DNA of 64,000 bases from Simmondsia chinensis (taxonomy: Eukaryota; Streptophyta; Magnoliopsida; Caryophyllales; Simmondsiaceae), in contig JAGTTD010000016.1 of assembly GCA_018398585.1 (NCBI GenBank), positions 20,507,212 to 20,571,211 of the forward strand, in the 5' to 3' direction. The stretch's first letter is position 1. Each line of letters starts with the position of its first letter. A program made the position numbers and the translations under genes. Under the pieces are notes generated by a model, which saw only the letters and a program-made list of their open reading frames with translations, did no database searches and was not told the DNA's origin. This document shows positions 24,051 through 35,885 of the stretch, in pieces.

Positions 24051-24590
24051 AGGGAAAATAGTAAAATACAGTGTATTCCTTGAATTAAACCATAACTTTT
24101 TACACTAAACCTGTTAAAATCAAGTTGGATACATCATAGTTTATTCATACATAGACTTTAATCCCATCCCCCGCGAGGTTTCTATAATCTTTTTACGACA
24201 AAGGCCTTGTCATTGGATCTGCATGATTCTTTTCAGACTTTACATAGTCCAGTGATATCACTCCACTTTCTCAAAGATCCTTCACGATCTTGTGCTTGAG
24301 GCGAATGTGTCTCTTTTTGCCATTGTACCCTTTGTTCTTTGCCACAATAATTGCAGCTTGACTGTCACAGTGTAGTGATACTGATAGAGCTGGCAACCCC
24401 CACAATGGCACATCTCCTAATAAGCTTCTTAGCCATTCGGCTTCATGACCTGCCAACTCAAGAGCAATAGACTTAGATTCCACAGTAGATGTTCAATATA
24501 ATATTGCTTAGAGGATTTTCAGGATATAGCACCTCCAACTAGTATGAAAATATATCCACTAGTGAAATTAATTTCGTCATTATCAAACAC

Positions 24591-25575
24591 TCAATTGGCA
24601 TCACAATATCCTTCTAATACAACGGGAAACTTTCCAAAGTGAAGCTCCCAATCCATAGTTCCTTTAAAATATTTAAGTAATCTTTTTAATGCATTCCAAT
24701 GCTCTTGATTAGGATTATGTGTGTATCTCCTAAGTCTACTCATAGCATATGTAATGTCATGTCTAGTATAGATCATCAGGAACATAATACTACCAATTAT
24801 TTTGGCATACTCAGATTGGCACATAGCAACGCCTTTATGTTTTTTTAAATGTACACTAAGATCATAAGGTGTTCTTACAGGATCAACATTAAACATGATA
24901 AACTTTCTAAGTATCTTTTCAACGTAGTGAGACTGGTTTAGGCTTATACCTTCAGGAGTTCTCACAATCTTAACTCCTAAAATCATGTCTGCCTCACCTG
25001 GATCTTTCATATCAAGTTTAGAACTTAGAAAGTTTTTAGTATTATTGACAACATTCAAGTTTGTGCCAAATATCAGCATATCATCAACATATAGACAAAC
25101 GATAACACATCCATTTGAATCGGACTTAGAATACACACATAAGTCACCGTCATTCAAATGAAAATTATTAGCAATTAGCGTGCTATTAAATTTCTCATAC
25201 CACTGTTTTGGTGCCTGTTTGAGACCGTATAGAGATTTTATAAGTTTATACACTTTCTTTTCATTATCAGGGACAATAAATCCTTAAGGGTGTTCCATAT
25301 AAACCTCTTTATCTAGGTCACCATTAAGGAATGTTGTTTAATGTCCATTTGATGCACTATCAAATCATGAATAGATACAAGGCAAACAAAGTTCTAATTA
25401 TGGTTATTTTAGTTACAGGTGAATATGTGTCAAAACAATCAATGCCCTTTTTCTGGGTACAACCCTTATACGCTAACCTTGCCTTAAATTTGTTTATTGA
25501 GCCATCGGCCTTCATTTTCCTTTTGAAAACCCACTTAAAACCTATTGGTTTACATTCTCTAGGAAGATCTACCAA
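24591..25575 (-). pseudogene. Copia reverse transcriptase fragments
   Basis: Segment 25575-25360 carries the RT start ('GFKWVFKRKMKADGSINKFK', then 'DTYSPVTKITIIRTL'). Segment 25253-24591 (220 codons) carries '[14 protein letters not shown]' and the catalytic 'LYVDDM' box. A stop and a frame break separate them. RNase H follows at 24483-24271 with 'HCDSQAAI' and 'KKRHIRLKHKIVKD'. Confidence 0.88.
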
Positions 25576-27023
25576 TTCTCATTTGTGATTGTTTAGAGTT
25601 GATTCTAGTTCACTATTAATAGCCTCTTTCCAGAAAGTCAAATCAACCGCCCTCGTAGCCTCTTCATAGGTTTTGGGGTTTTCTTCTAACATATGGAAAC
25701 TTACAGTTTCTTCATTTATGAAGTTATCTTCCGTTAGGTAAGTAGTGATAAAATCAGGTCTAAAGTTGGCTTCTTTCCTAACTCTTTTACTTCTTTGAAT
25801 TTTAGGAGTGTCTGTGTCATTAGTGTAAGTGTCATGATTAATAGTCACTACGTGAGAAGGCAGATTAATGGGTTGTGCATCATTAGTTTTCAAGGTAAAT
25901 ATATTTTCAAAGAATTCAGCATCCTATGTATATGAATTATTAGATCCCTTGATTAGAAAGCGATAAGCAGCATTGTGATAAGTATATCCAGTAAAGATTG
26001 AATTAATAGTATCAAGTCCAATTTTGCTTCACTTAGAGTCCGGTAATCCAACTTTGGCTAAGCACCCCCACACTTTCAAGTATTTTAGATTAGGGGCATG
26101 ACTTTTCCATATTTCAAAAAGGGTATATCCAATTTTTTATGGGAAATTTTATTTAGTACATGACATGCAGATAATATTATCTCCCCCTACATGTTATTAG
26201 GTAGTCCAAAACTCATAAGAATAGCATTCATCATGTTCTTTAAGGTTCTTTTTTTTCCTTTCAGCGATACCGTTAGATTGTGAACAGTAAGGAGAGTTCG
26301 TTCATGTATTCTCCCATTTTCCTCGCAGAATCTTTCTAGTGAAGTTGGGTCGTATTTACCTCCTCTATCGGACATAAGCCTCTTTAGCTTTCTTCCTAGT
26401 TGATTTTCAACTTCAGCTTTGTATTTTAAAAATATTTCTTCTGCTTCATCTTTAGTACTTAGGAGATATACCATCGAATATCTAGAGTAATCGTCTACAA
26501 AGGTTATGTAGTATCTTTTTGACCTCTACTCATTTGGCTTTTAAGTCTCCTAAGCCGCTGTGAACTAATTCAAGGAGTTCAGGCTGTCTCTTGATTGACT
26601 TAAATGGTTTTTATTTTTATTTTTTATGTTTAGCTTCTACACATACTTCACATTTACTAAAGTTGGTATTATTGAAGTTAGGTATCATGTTCATTTTCTT
26701 AAGTCATTTAATAGACTCAATATTTATATGTCCTAAGCGAGCATGCCATAGTCCAAGAGACTCAACAAGGTAAGCAGCAGAAGTACTAGCATTATCACTC
26801 ATGCAAACAGCATCGAGAATAAACAATCCCCCATTACAAAATCCCTTGCCCACAAATTCCCCGTTCCTAGTTAGGACAAGTCTATTTGGTTCAAAGGATA
26901 GCTTTAAACCAGCTTTAATTAAGAGAATACTTGATATTAGATTCCTACGCATTTCAAAAACATGCAGCACATTTGTTAAAATAAGAAATTTTTGAAAGTG
27001 AGTTTTAAAGAAATCTTCCCTTT

Positions 27024-27086
27024 CCCAAGGATCAAAACCCTGCACAAGCGGGAACCCTTGAGGCACTGGGATTGTTGTTGTTGTTG
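27024..27086 (+). mobile_element. Tail-only RTE/SINE insertion inside the copia element
   Basis: About 60 bp: 'accctgcacaagcggg', 'aacccttgaggcactggg', then (TTG)n. It is bounded by ttccctttcc on the left (27013-27022) and ttcccttttcc on the right, a likely target duplication. It interrupts the copia protease/GAG-pre-integrase reading. Confidence 0.7.
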
Positions 27087-27624
27087 TTCCCTTTTCCGAC
27101 GATACGTACTACTGCAAAATTGCCCATGTAGACTACATCTCCATCGGTCACTTTCTGGTATTCCTAGAACATTTTTTGGTTTGCGCAGATGTGCCTGGTA
27201 GCCCTGACGTCCACTATCCATTCAGCCATATTGTTCACTAGGTTCACCTTTGAAACAATAGTTACAATGTTCTCCGACTCTACAAGGTGGGCTTTGTTCT
27301 TGGAATCTTTAGGCTGGTTCTTGTTGCTTCTGTAGTCTTTCCCCTTATGACCAAGTTTTCCATAGTGATAGCATTCTCTCTGAAGTTTGAAGTTCGGTTT
27401 TTGAATTTTTCCCCGGGCTTGAGATTGGAATGATACCTTTTCCCTTTATTCTTGAACATGTCAGATGCACCAGTCTTAGCTTCAACGATATTAGCTTTAA
27501 AAAAGTAAGAGTACGAGTGTCCCTTATCCTTGAGTCTATTTTCCTCCTCAAGTTTTAAGTGCCTCACCAATTCTTCTAAGGTCAGGTTCTTTTTCTTATG
27601 CATTACTTGATTTATATAATCCTT

Positions 27625-28116
27625 CTAGGAAGGTGGAAGCTTTTTAATCAAAACATAGACTTGAGTGATTTTGCAAATTTTAAGGCTTTCCAATAGAAGA
27701 GTTGTGACTATATTTTCATGTTCAAAGACTTGGTCAATTATCGGTTTATCATCGACGAATTTGAAGTCTGGCCATTTACTAACTGCGTATTTCATAGTCC
27801 CTGCATTATCACCCTCATATTTTTTCTGAAGAGAGTGGCACATTTCTTTTGACGAGTCCATTTTTACAAAAATGTCGAAAAGCCTATCAATCATGTAGTA
27901 GAGCAAATTACCCCTATAAGTTTGCTTATCCGAGATAAATTTTTCTTCATATGCCGCTTTTTCATTTTCGCCCTCAGGTATGTTTTTCTCGTGGGGTACG
28001 TAATCAATGTTAACCTGCTCTAAGTAGAAAAGTATTTTTTGAGACCACCTCTTATAAATTTTCCCAATTAAAGGTTCGACCTTAGACATATCGGGTAGAG
28101 ATTGCTTGGGTGCCAT
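27625..28116 (-). pseudogene. Copia gag fragment
   Basis: Frame starting MAPKQSLPDMSKVEPLIGK, followed by 'YKRWSQKILFYLEQVNIDY', typical of plant copia gag (UBN2 type) where a tryptophan begins the first helix. The upstream 54 in-frame codons to 28278 are leader sequence. The frame is cut at 'KKLPPS' and continues in another segment at 27603. Confidence 0.8.
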
Positions 28117-28290
28117 GTTTAGAAACGTATATATAAAAGCTAAATACTTAAATGCAGCAATCAAAGACAAAAAACTCAAAGGCAATAAAGAATGATTATG
28201 CCGCGCTGTGGCAAGAGCCACTGTCCTAAAAGACGATTTCGCTGTTGCTCTGGTGCACGAAGTACTATCGGCGGCCATCCTCCTAGATTA

Positions 28291-28360
28291 ATGCAATCCG
28301 GCTCTTAGCGTGCTCTCATTAATTGCCGGATAGGCATGCCCAAGAACTTTGCCCAATTTT

Positions 28361-28393
<33 letters not shown>

Positions 28394-28440
28394 GCCAAAG
28401 AAGGAATGAAGAGAGAGGGAGAAGGTTTTTGATGTTTGCT

Positions 28441-28489
<49 letters not shown>

Positions 28490-28600
28490 GTAACTGTCGG
28501 GAAGGGGGGTGTCCTCCCAACAACCACCTTGAAGGGGCATGAACAAAGGGAAATAAGCCCGGCACTAATGAAGCTGCATAAGTAGTGCATATGGCAACAC
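28291..28600 (-). repeat. Copia leader/5' LTR part with microsatellites
   Basis: Contains the leader of the minus-strand copia element plus an (AG)n run at 28373-28394 and an (AT)n run at 28442-28488. Overlapping frames of 75-114 codons here arise from the dinucleotide repeats and are not genes. Confidence 0.6.
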
Positions 28601-29294
28601 TTAGGTTTGAAAGTTTACTTTCCAAAAAATAAATATGTCCCTCGCCCAAGGATGGTACGGTGGGTGGCGGGCGCGCGTGTGGTTCCTATCGTTCTTTTAC
28701 CCTCAACTTAATTCAAATTGTTAAAAAGTACTCCTATATTTAACGTGGAAAGACCTCACCTTACCTCTTTTTCCTATGTGGGATAAGCTCAATGTGGGTT
28801 CCAAAGAAATTTCAAATCTAATTTGCTTGTATCATTTTTTCAGCAAATTATCGACGAACAAGTGCAACTTAAATTAAAAAGTGAAAAGCCTTGAAGATGG
28901 GTGAAATTCTATCGTCGCTTAACCTCCTCAAAAGTCCTAGTCGTTGGTAAAATTATTTTATCTGTTGTGATTTCTTAAAATTATCCTAATGGATAAAATG
29001 GGACATTTGTTTACCTAGAAAATGATGCCATTTTGATTAAGTGGGGCATGTTATAGCATGTGACTAAAGAATCAAGGATTATATCTTTATAATAAAGCAA
29101 AGCTTAGGTTTGAGGAAGTTACCTGGGATGGTAAAGCAAGTGTGACACTAAAGGGCGGTTAAAAAAAATTGGAGATGTGAAGGGGGAAGACACTATCTCT
29201 CAACAAACTCTATTTTTTGTGGAAATTCAATGGAATATATCCAACACTGGAAATGATGAAGCGTGTTTGCCAAATCTGAAAGAAGTAGTTAATG
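28601..29294. other. No recognisable feature
   Basis: No gene or repeat recognised apart from a GC-rich 'gtggcgggcgcgcgtgtgg' stretch near 28663. Confidence 0.4.
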
Positions 29295-29302
29295 TTTAGA
29301 AT

Positions 29303-29843
29303 GGTTATTTACATTTTAGTATCCTGATATTTTTGAAAATAATAAAAGGATCTTGACCTTTTTGAATTATTAAAAAGGCCCCTAAATTTTTATCGTATTA
29401 ATAAAAGGGCCCATAAATTTTTTTTGCATTAATAAAAAGGCTTCTCTCTGACGTGATAATATTATTTTTAGTCGACAGAGCTGATGTGACAGCTGTATTT
29501 TTATTAATGCTATAGTAAAATGACAAAAAATACCCTTTAATAACCATATTTTGAAACAAATTAAGCAAAAATATATAGTTTCTATATAACACAACATCTC
29601 GAATTTTGTGCTTATAAAGTAATAATAAGGGAATTGAAGTATACTTTAGGTTATTTTATTGTAGTATCAATAAAAAATAATTACCATGTCAGCTCTGTCG
29701 ATGGATAATGACGTTATCACACTTGAGAGGGGTCTTTTTATTGATATGACAAAAACTTAGAGGCCTTTTTAATAATTCAAAAAGGTCATGGTCCTTTTTA
29801 TTATTTCCAAAAATGTCAGGTTACTAAAATATAAATAATCCTT
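29303..29843. mobile_element. Foldback MITE, ~540 bp, Mutator-like
   Basis: Inverted arms of about 180 bp begin GGTTATTTACATTTTAGTA (left) and GGATTATTTATATTTTAGTA (right). They share 'gacctttttgaattatt' and 'cgacagagctgac'. They are flanked by the direct repeat tttagaat at 29295-29302 and 29844-29851. No coding capacity. Confidence 0.8.
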
Positions 29844-29851
29844 TTTAGAAT

Positions 29852-30680
29852 GCATAAGAAGGGAATCGAGAACTTTGTGGGTTCCACAGCCAAGTAAGAA
29901 TTTCTTCCATATTCAACACACACTTGTGCCTTTCTTTCTTTTGTCATAGGAGTAGTTGTATTGTAATTCAACCTTGCTTTTGCAATATAATCAAAGTGCC
30001 AATGACAGTGTTAAAGACAATATATTTTGTATGCTTTTTCCAAACTTTCCTATATTCGACCCCCTAAAGTGAATGTAACTTGGGTTGCTGATCCAAGGTT
30101 TTGACTGTCAAGCCTTGAGCTTGGTTGAGTTACTCTTTGATTAGTGACCCACATTATTTCCCTCCACTTTTAATTATGTTATGTTTGAACTTGATTGAGT
30201 TATATTGAGTCAAGGTTGCTAGGCCAAATACCTAATTGAATCGGGCTCATGATATACCGACAAGCTCTCAAGCCTATCTGTACCTTCTCAACTCTTAATA
30301 GCTCGAGGTGAGATATCAGAAGTTCGTTTCGAACTAGACTACCCCAAATGTCGCTTAGGTTTGGGTCCATATCCTTGGTAGAGTCCATATTAATTGTAAA
30401 TTGAAATCAATTACACCAGAAATACCCAAATATAATAGGTAGTTGGTGATGGTCGGTTGAGGCCACTCTAATTTGATTTGTCCTTGGTAAATCAATTTCC
30501 ATGTCTACACTTAGGGCAAGTTTTGTATGCAGTTAGGGGGGGGGGGGGGGGGGGGGGGGCGGCGGGAATCTTTATTGGTGCAATTGTTAATGGGGTAACC
30601 ATTACCTCATGAAAAGTTTTTCTGTCACCTTGTTTGGTTGTGCACTTTTAAAGGAGTCAACATTAACCCATGAATCTTTC
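29852..30680. other. No gene; 25-base poly-G tract
   Basis: AT-rich with a G run at 30536-30560. The minus frame at 30200-30388 matches nothing recognised. Confidence 0.45.
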
Positions 30681-31520
30681 ATTATGTTTGTTTTTAGACA
30701 CGCGGGAAGGAAGAGCAAATGACAAATAGTGTTCTCTCGACCTCCTTGTAGTCGTTGAGGGTCAAATCAGAATTTTTACCCGTTGTAAATTTGAATTTAC
30801 CAACGGCTAAAAGGGGAAATTTGTTTACAACTTAAATTCGAGGGAGCTGGGACAACGCCCTATTAAGCAAAGTGCCACATGTTTAATACGTAAATCCCTC
30901 CTTGAGGAGAATTATGCCTTTAGGTGCTGAAGTAACAGCGTCTCGAGCCCATTATCCTGAGAAGATTATCCTCCTAACAAGGGTATTAACCGCTCGAGGC
31001 TTGAGATGGTTGAAAGGTAAAGGGAGCTCGAGCTTTGCCAAAAAGGATGCAATACAGGTCGTTTCTAAACTCGAAACAGCTACTTGGAGCACAATTTCAG
31101 ATACTTGGGCATTAAGTTTAATCCAAGAGAATGTGGGGCTTCTAGAGGGGGACTTCAGCTAGAAATTCGGACGTGGGCTTCAAGGAATCCCCTCCAAAAC
31201 AGAATCATGAACACGTTCATTGATCCTTTACGCACAAGAAGAAGTTTAATGGCCTGATGTGGGGAGAAAATGCCACTGAATCAGGGTATAGCCATTATTT
31301 AGTTTATTTATAAATAAAGGATGTTGTTGCAGTCCAAATGAGTACACACATGCAATACAAAACTTTTTCAAGTTTTCTTTACAGCACACTTGTGCTCTTT
31401 TTTAGGAGTAGCGTAACTTAGCATAGCTTAGCTTAGCATAGAACAACTTGTTGTACTTGCTTCTTCAGTAATACAATCTTTCGGGTTTTAGGTATGAACC
31501 TCATGTTTTAATTTGTTTCA
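30681..31520 (+). repeat. LTR-like sequence
   Basis: Contains 'gtttatttataaataaagg' as a possible TATA region, a T-rich leader with 'cttagcatagcttagcttag', and an 86-codon frame (30902-31162) without recognised homology. It reads like the U3-R-U5 part of a gypsy LTR, but no partner is present in the window. Confidence 0.35.
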
Positions 31521-31542
31521 AAATTTCCACAAGTTGAGAATT

Positions 31543-32133
31543 AAGCCTCCCAATGTAGCTTTGAACGGCAAGCCACCAGCCCTCGAATCAATGTAGCTTT
31601 GTACGGCAAGCCACTAAGCCTCCCACAATGTAGCTTTGGATAGAGGAAACTACAAAAACTCTCGTCAACACTCTCAATCAAGGTACCCAAGTATAACTCT
31701 CTTCATACTCGGGGTGCACCACTCTTACATGTCACCCGAACATGACTCTCTTCATGTTCAGGTAAACCGACTTAATATCAAAACCTCACAAACACTCACA
31801 TACATTTTTCACTCATTTTCTTCCCCTACCCGGGTGCTCCCCCTAGCACCCGATTACAAACCCAACTCACTCTACATTTTCTCTTCTTTTTCTCTCTCTC
31901 TTTTTCTCTACACCGCTATAAACTCTTACAATCTAACACCACTTATTTATAACCAAAGCAAAAGAAAACACCCCCATGGTAGTTTATTTGTGGAAGTTAA
32001 CCTCCCAACCTACAAGTTTAATCCTATACCCCTACATGACTTGTGGAAGTAAACTTTTCATTTTTTCAGTTTTTTTCTCATTTTTTATATTTTACATACA
32101 TTATTTTTGAGGTAAAAAATATACCCAACAATT
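31543..32133. repeat. ~590-bp direct repeat, copy 1
   Basis: Shares 'aatgtagctttgaacggcaa', 'actctcaatcaagg.accc', 'catactcg.ggtg', 'cccaactcactcta' and 'acatgacttgtggaag' in the same order with 32712-33294. In minus orientation it begins TGTTGGGTATAT, so it may be an LTR. Confidence 0.7.
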
Positions 32134-32711
32134 CTCCTCCTTACCTCAAAATTAATTTTTCACATACTCTTTTTTTTTCTTTTCTGGCACAATTTTTTTT
32201 TCCCTTTATCTTCTTTATAATGTCTTCCACTCTTTCTCTCCTCTTCATGCTTTTATAGAAACATAACAACCCACCAAAAAATGTTGCAATCATCTTCCTC
32301 CCTTAAACATCAAATGCCAATTACTCTGGTTTTTGCGTCATCCTCCGGCCACCGGCGTCAAGATCGGCACCCTCTAGCACCGCAGTGAACCACCCATTCG
32401 AACCATCTTTGCCATCCTCTTCAATCTTTACATATCTAATTTTTCTTCTCTTCATCAAGCTTTCCCAACATGCTGTAATACCACTTGTTGGGAAAATTCA
32501 CACATCGACCACAACAGAAGCAAAAAAACAGTAAAAACGAACACACGATATTTTTACGTGGAAACCCACTCTCTACTAGAAGGTAAAACCACGGGACCCA
32601 AAGGGGTAGCAAATCCACTACGAAATTGAGGAATTACAATCTCCAACCATAACCCCTAAAACCCCATATTACAATCACTTTCAACACATGTGACTATTGC
32701 ACGGTAAATTA
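32134..32711. other. Spacer between the two ~590-bp repeats
   Basis: Non-coding; 'ttttacgtggaaacccactc' and 'aaaccacgggaccc' are motifs often found in plant LTR elements. No pol domain, so if the repeats are LTRs this is a non-autonomous element of about 1.75 kb. Confidence 0.4.
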
Positions 32712-33294
32712 CCAACCCTCTTACAATGTAGCTTTGAACGGTAAGCCACCAGCCCTCGAATCAATGTGGCTTTGCACGGCAATCCACCAGCCCTCCCATA
32801 ATGTAGCTTTGGACAGAGGAAGCTACAAAAACTCTCTTCAACACTCTCAATCAAGGCACCCGAGTATGACTCTCTTCATACTCGAGGTGTACCACTCTCA
32901 CATGTCACCCAAACATGACTCTCTTTATGTTTGGGTAAACCCATTTAGCATCAAATCCTCACAAACACTCATATATATTTTTCACTCATTTTCTTCCCCT
33001 ACCTGGGTGCCCCCCCGGGCACCCCATTACAAACCCAACTCACTCTATATTTTCTCTTCTTTTTCTCTCTCTCTTTTTCTCTACACTTCTATTAACTCTT
33101 ACAATCTAACACCACTTATTTATAACCAAAATTAAAGGAAAACACCCCTATTCTAGTTTACTTGTGGAAGTTAATTTCCCAATCTACGAGTCTAATCCTA
33201 TACCCCTACATGACTTGTGGAAGTGAACTTCCCATTTTTTTTCTCATTTTTTATATTTTACATACATTAATTTTGAGGTAAAAATTATACCCAA
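32712..33294. repeat. ~585-bp direct repeat, copy 2
   Basis: Second copy of 31543-32133, about 1.17 kb downstream, clearly diverged by substitutions and small indels. Confidence 0.7.
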
Positions 33295-34550
33295 GAGTAA
33301 CGTCGGGTGTAAAATGAACTCCATGATTACAAGAAGCTCAATCTTGTATGCATGTCAACAAGATTTATCAACTTAGAAGCATACAGGAATCTGAGAGGCA
33401 TACTCCCGCTGAAAATTACATTATGGGAGCAAAATCGGGAAATAAAAGGAAAAGTTTGGAATTAGCATGGCGTGGAAGTGGTGGCTGATTTGTGGACTTT
33501 GTTTTTAGGATTTGTCCTTCTTTCTTTCTTTTTTTTTGGCTTTAGAGAAGCGTAGTGAGTACTTGTTTTAATTTTTTTGTTAGGTTTTTTTTCCTGTGAT
33601 AATGGGTGTTAGGAAAGATTGGTTAGGAGCAAAGTAAGGCTTTGATACCATCTGATGTAGGAAAGTAGATAGGAAAATTAATATATATTGATTGTGGCGA
33701 GGTTAGAAATCCAACTACGACGATTAATATGTTGCTTATATTGGCGAGGTTAAAGACCCCACTACAGTGTAGCCAAATTCACCATCTTTGTAGGCTATGC
33801 CAATGATACAAATAAGTAGGCGGTTTCACATTTTTGGTTGGCTGGGCCAAGACTATTGATAGGTTGCTAATAGTAGTAAGGTCAACTACCCTACTATAGC
33901 GTAACCAAATTCATCACTTTAGTAAGTTACATTAAAGATACAGATAGGTAACCAGTTTTACAACCCTGGTTAGCTAGGTTAAAGGTACAGAAGAACTCTC
34001 AATCTAGAAAAAGAAAAGAGAATGCTCTCTAATCTTTAATTAAATTATTGAATCATTTTATGAATGAATTACGTGGCTCAATTCTAGGGGTATTTATAAT
34101 TAAAGATTCTATCAAAATAAATCCTAAAAGGTAAACATAATGATAACTAAATCCTATTTGATATATATAAATGTGAAGTAAATCCTAATTGATAAATGTA
34201 AAGATAAACTAGACCATAACTGATGAACATAATGATAAATCCTAACAATATTAGAACATAACTAAAAAAACTAAACTAATAAATCATGTTCCAAATAAAC
34301 TAATTAAATTCTAGCCAATTTTCAGGATACTTCATGTCACCTATCATGTTTTGTCTCTAATTGATGCTCAATTTTTCCTTGTGATCATAAATGATTTTAG
34401 CAAATGCATTTGGGTATTTTCAATGAGACATAAATCCCTATCTCATTATTTGTTATGGATTTTTGTCATATGGTACATGCTTAATATGGATTACAAGTGA
34501 AACAAGTTCGTAGTGACAATCGTCAAAAATTTCGTATGTGCCATTACTTG
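33295..34550. other. Non-coding, probable copia 5' region
   Basis: Contains two related blocks, 'ggcgaggttagaaatccaac' and 'ggcgaggttaaagacccc', followed by 'gtaaccaaattcatcac'-type repeats. It lies directly upstream of copia integrase remnants, but no primer site or LTR border could be fixed. Confidence 0.4.
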
Positions 34551-35885
34551 AATTTTATGTGAAGAATGGTATGCAATTTCAAACTTCTTTTATAAGTACA
34601 CCTCAAAAAAAACGGGATTGTTGAAAGAAAGCATCGTCATCTTCTTGAGGTAGCATGTGCCTTATGTATTGAGGCTGGACTTGCGGCTTGGTTTTGGGGC
34701 GCATTTGTACTTATAGCTGCATACTTTATCAATCTAACAGCAACACCTCTTCTTCATAATCGAATTCCTTATGGTATTGATGGGAAAAATCCCTAGTTAT
34801 GGTCACTTGCGAACTTTTCCCTGTTTATGCTACGTTCACGTAAACGATTGTTGTGAAGACAAGTTAAGTAGTCAAGTGGATCTTTGTGTTCTAATCGGTT
34901 ACCCTTGTGGGAAAAAGGGTTGTAAATTATATAATTTGGATAGTGGCAAGATTTTTGTATATTATAATGTTTTATTTTATGAGAATGATTTTCCTTATCT
35001 TGAAAAACAAAACTTGGATACGTGTTTGGGAGATGAGTCAAACAAATCTTTACAATGCTTGTCCCATGGTTGAAACGCAACCACCATCCCCGATGGTTTC
35101 TGCCGCCAGTTGACGTAGTGGATGATGTAATTCTACTGGTAATAGCCACTAGTAGGCTGACAGCGCAGCGAAAGTCGAGAAGGTTTGACCAAATGGTATA
35201 GGTAGCGAGAGTCCAGAGGTGAAGGGAAGAGGAGCACGGGTTCGATATATGTTGGTTAAATATCATGACTAGATTTGCTGAAGTTTCATCATCTATAGCC
35301 CATCCTCGTGCTATCGCTCCTCCAGCCAACTCAGTTTTAGGTTATCCTTTATCTAATTTATCTAATGCAAAATTTTCTTACTCATATTCAACTTTCCTCT
35401 AGGCCGTCACTTCTAGTGATGAGCTCAAGCATTTTCCATAAGAATTTCAATTCGGAAATTAGAGAGCCATGAAGAAGGAAATGTGTACACTGAAGCAAAA
35501 CAAGACATGGACTTTGGAGGAACTTCCGCCCGGGAAACGGGCTATTGACTCAAAGAGGATTTACAAGATCAAATATAAGTTCGATGGGACAATAGGACAC
35601 GACAAGGCACGATTCATAGCAACAAGGTACACTTAAGTAGAAGGAACTGATAATCATGATACCTTTGCTCCATTTGCCAAACTTGTCACTATACGTTGTG
35701 TTCTTGCAATGGCTGCTGCTTAAAATTGGGTTATTCGCCAGTTAGACATGAATAATGCATTTTTCATTGAAATCTTGAAGAAGATGTTTACATGAAACTT
35801 CCACAAAGTTATAAGCAGTGACATAGGGTAAGGTTTGTCAGCTTTGCAAGTCACTTAATGGACTTAAACAAGCACTCTGAGATGG

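Larger units (their letters stand above)
24060..28290 (-). mobile_element. Ty1/copia retrotransposon, degraded
   Basis: In minus orientation the order is gag (28116-27625), a zinc-knuckle/protease region (27603-27240), GAG-pre-integrase (27066-26704, 'LWHARLGHINIESIK'), integrase fragments (26474-26187), reverse transcriptase (25575-24591) and RNase H (24483-24271). This is the copia order, integrase before RT. Stops and frameshifts separate all parts, so it is not active. Confidence 0.9.

Noticed and set aside
28288..28649. Three overlapping minus frames of 75-114 codons
   Set aside because: Produced by (AT)n and (AG)n microsatellites.
31636..33135. Two similar ~135-codon frames as a duplicated gene
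   Set aside because: They sit at equal positions in non-coding direct repeats, are Ser/Pro/His-rich and differ by indels without sign of coding constraint.
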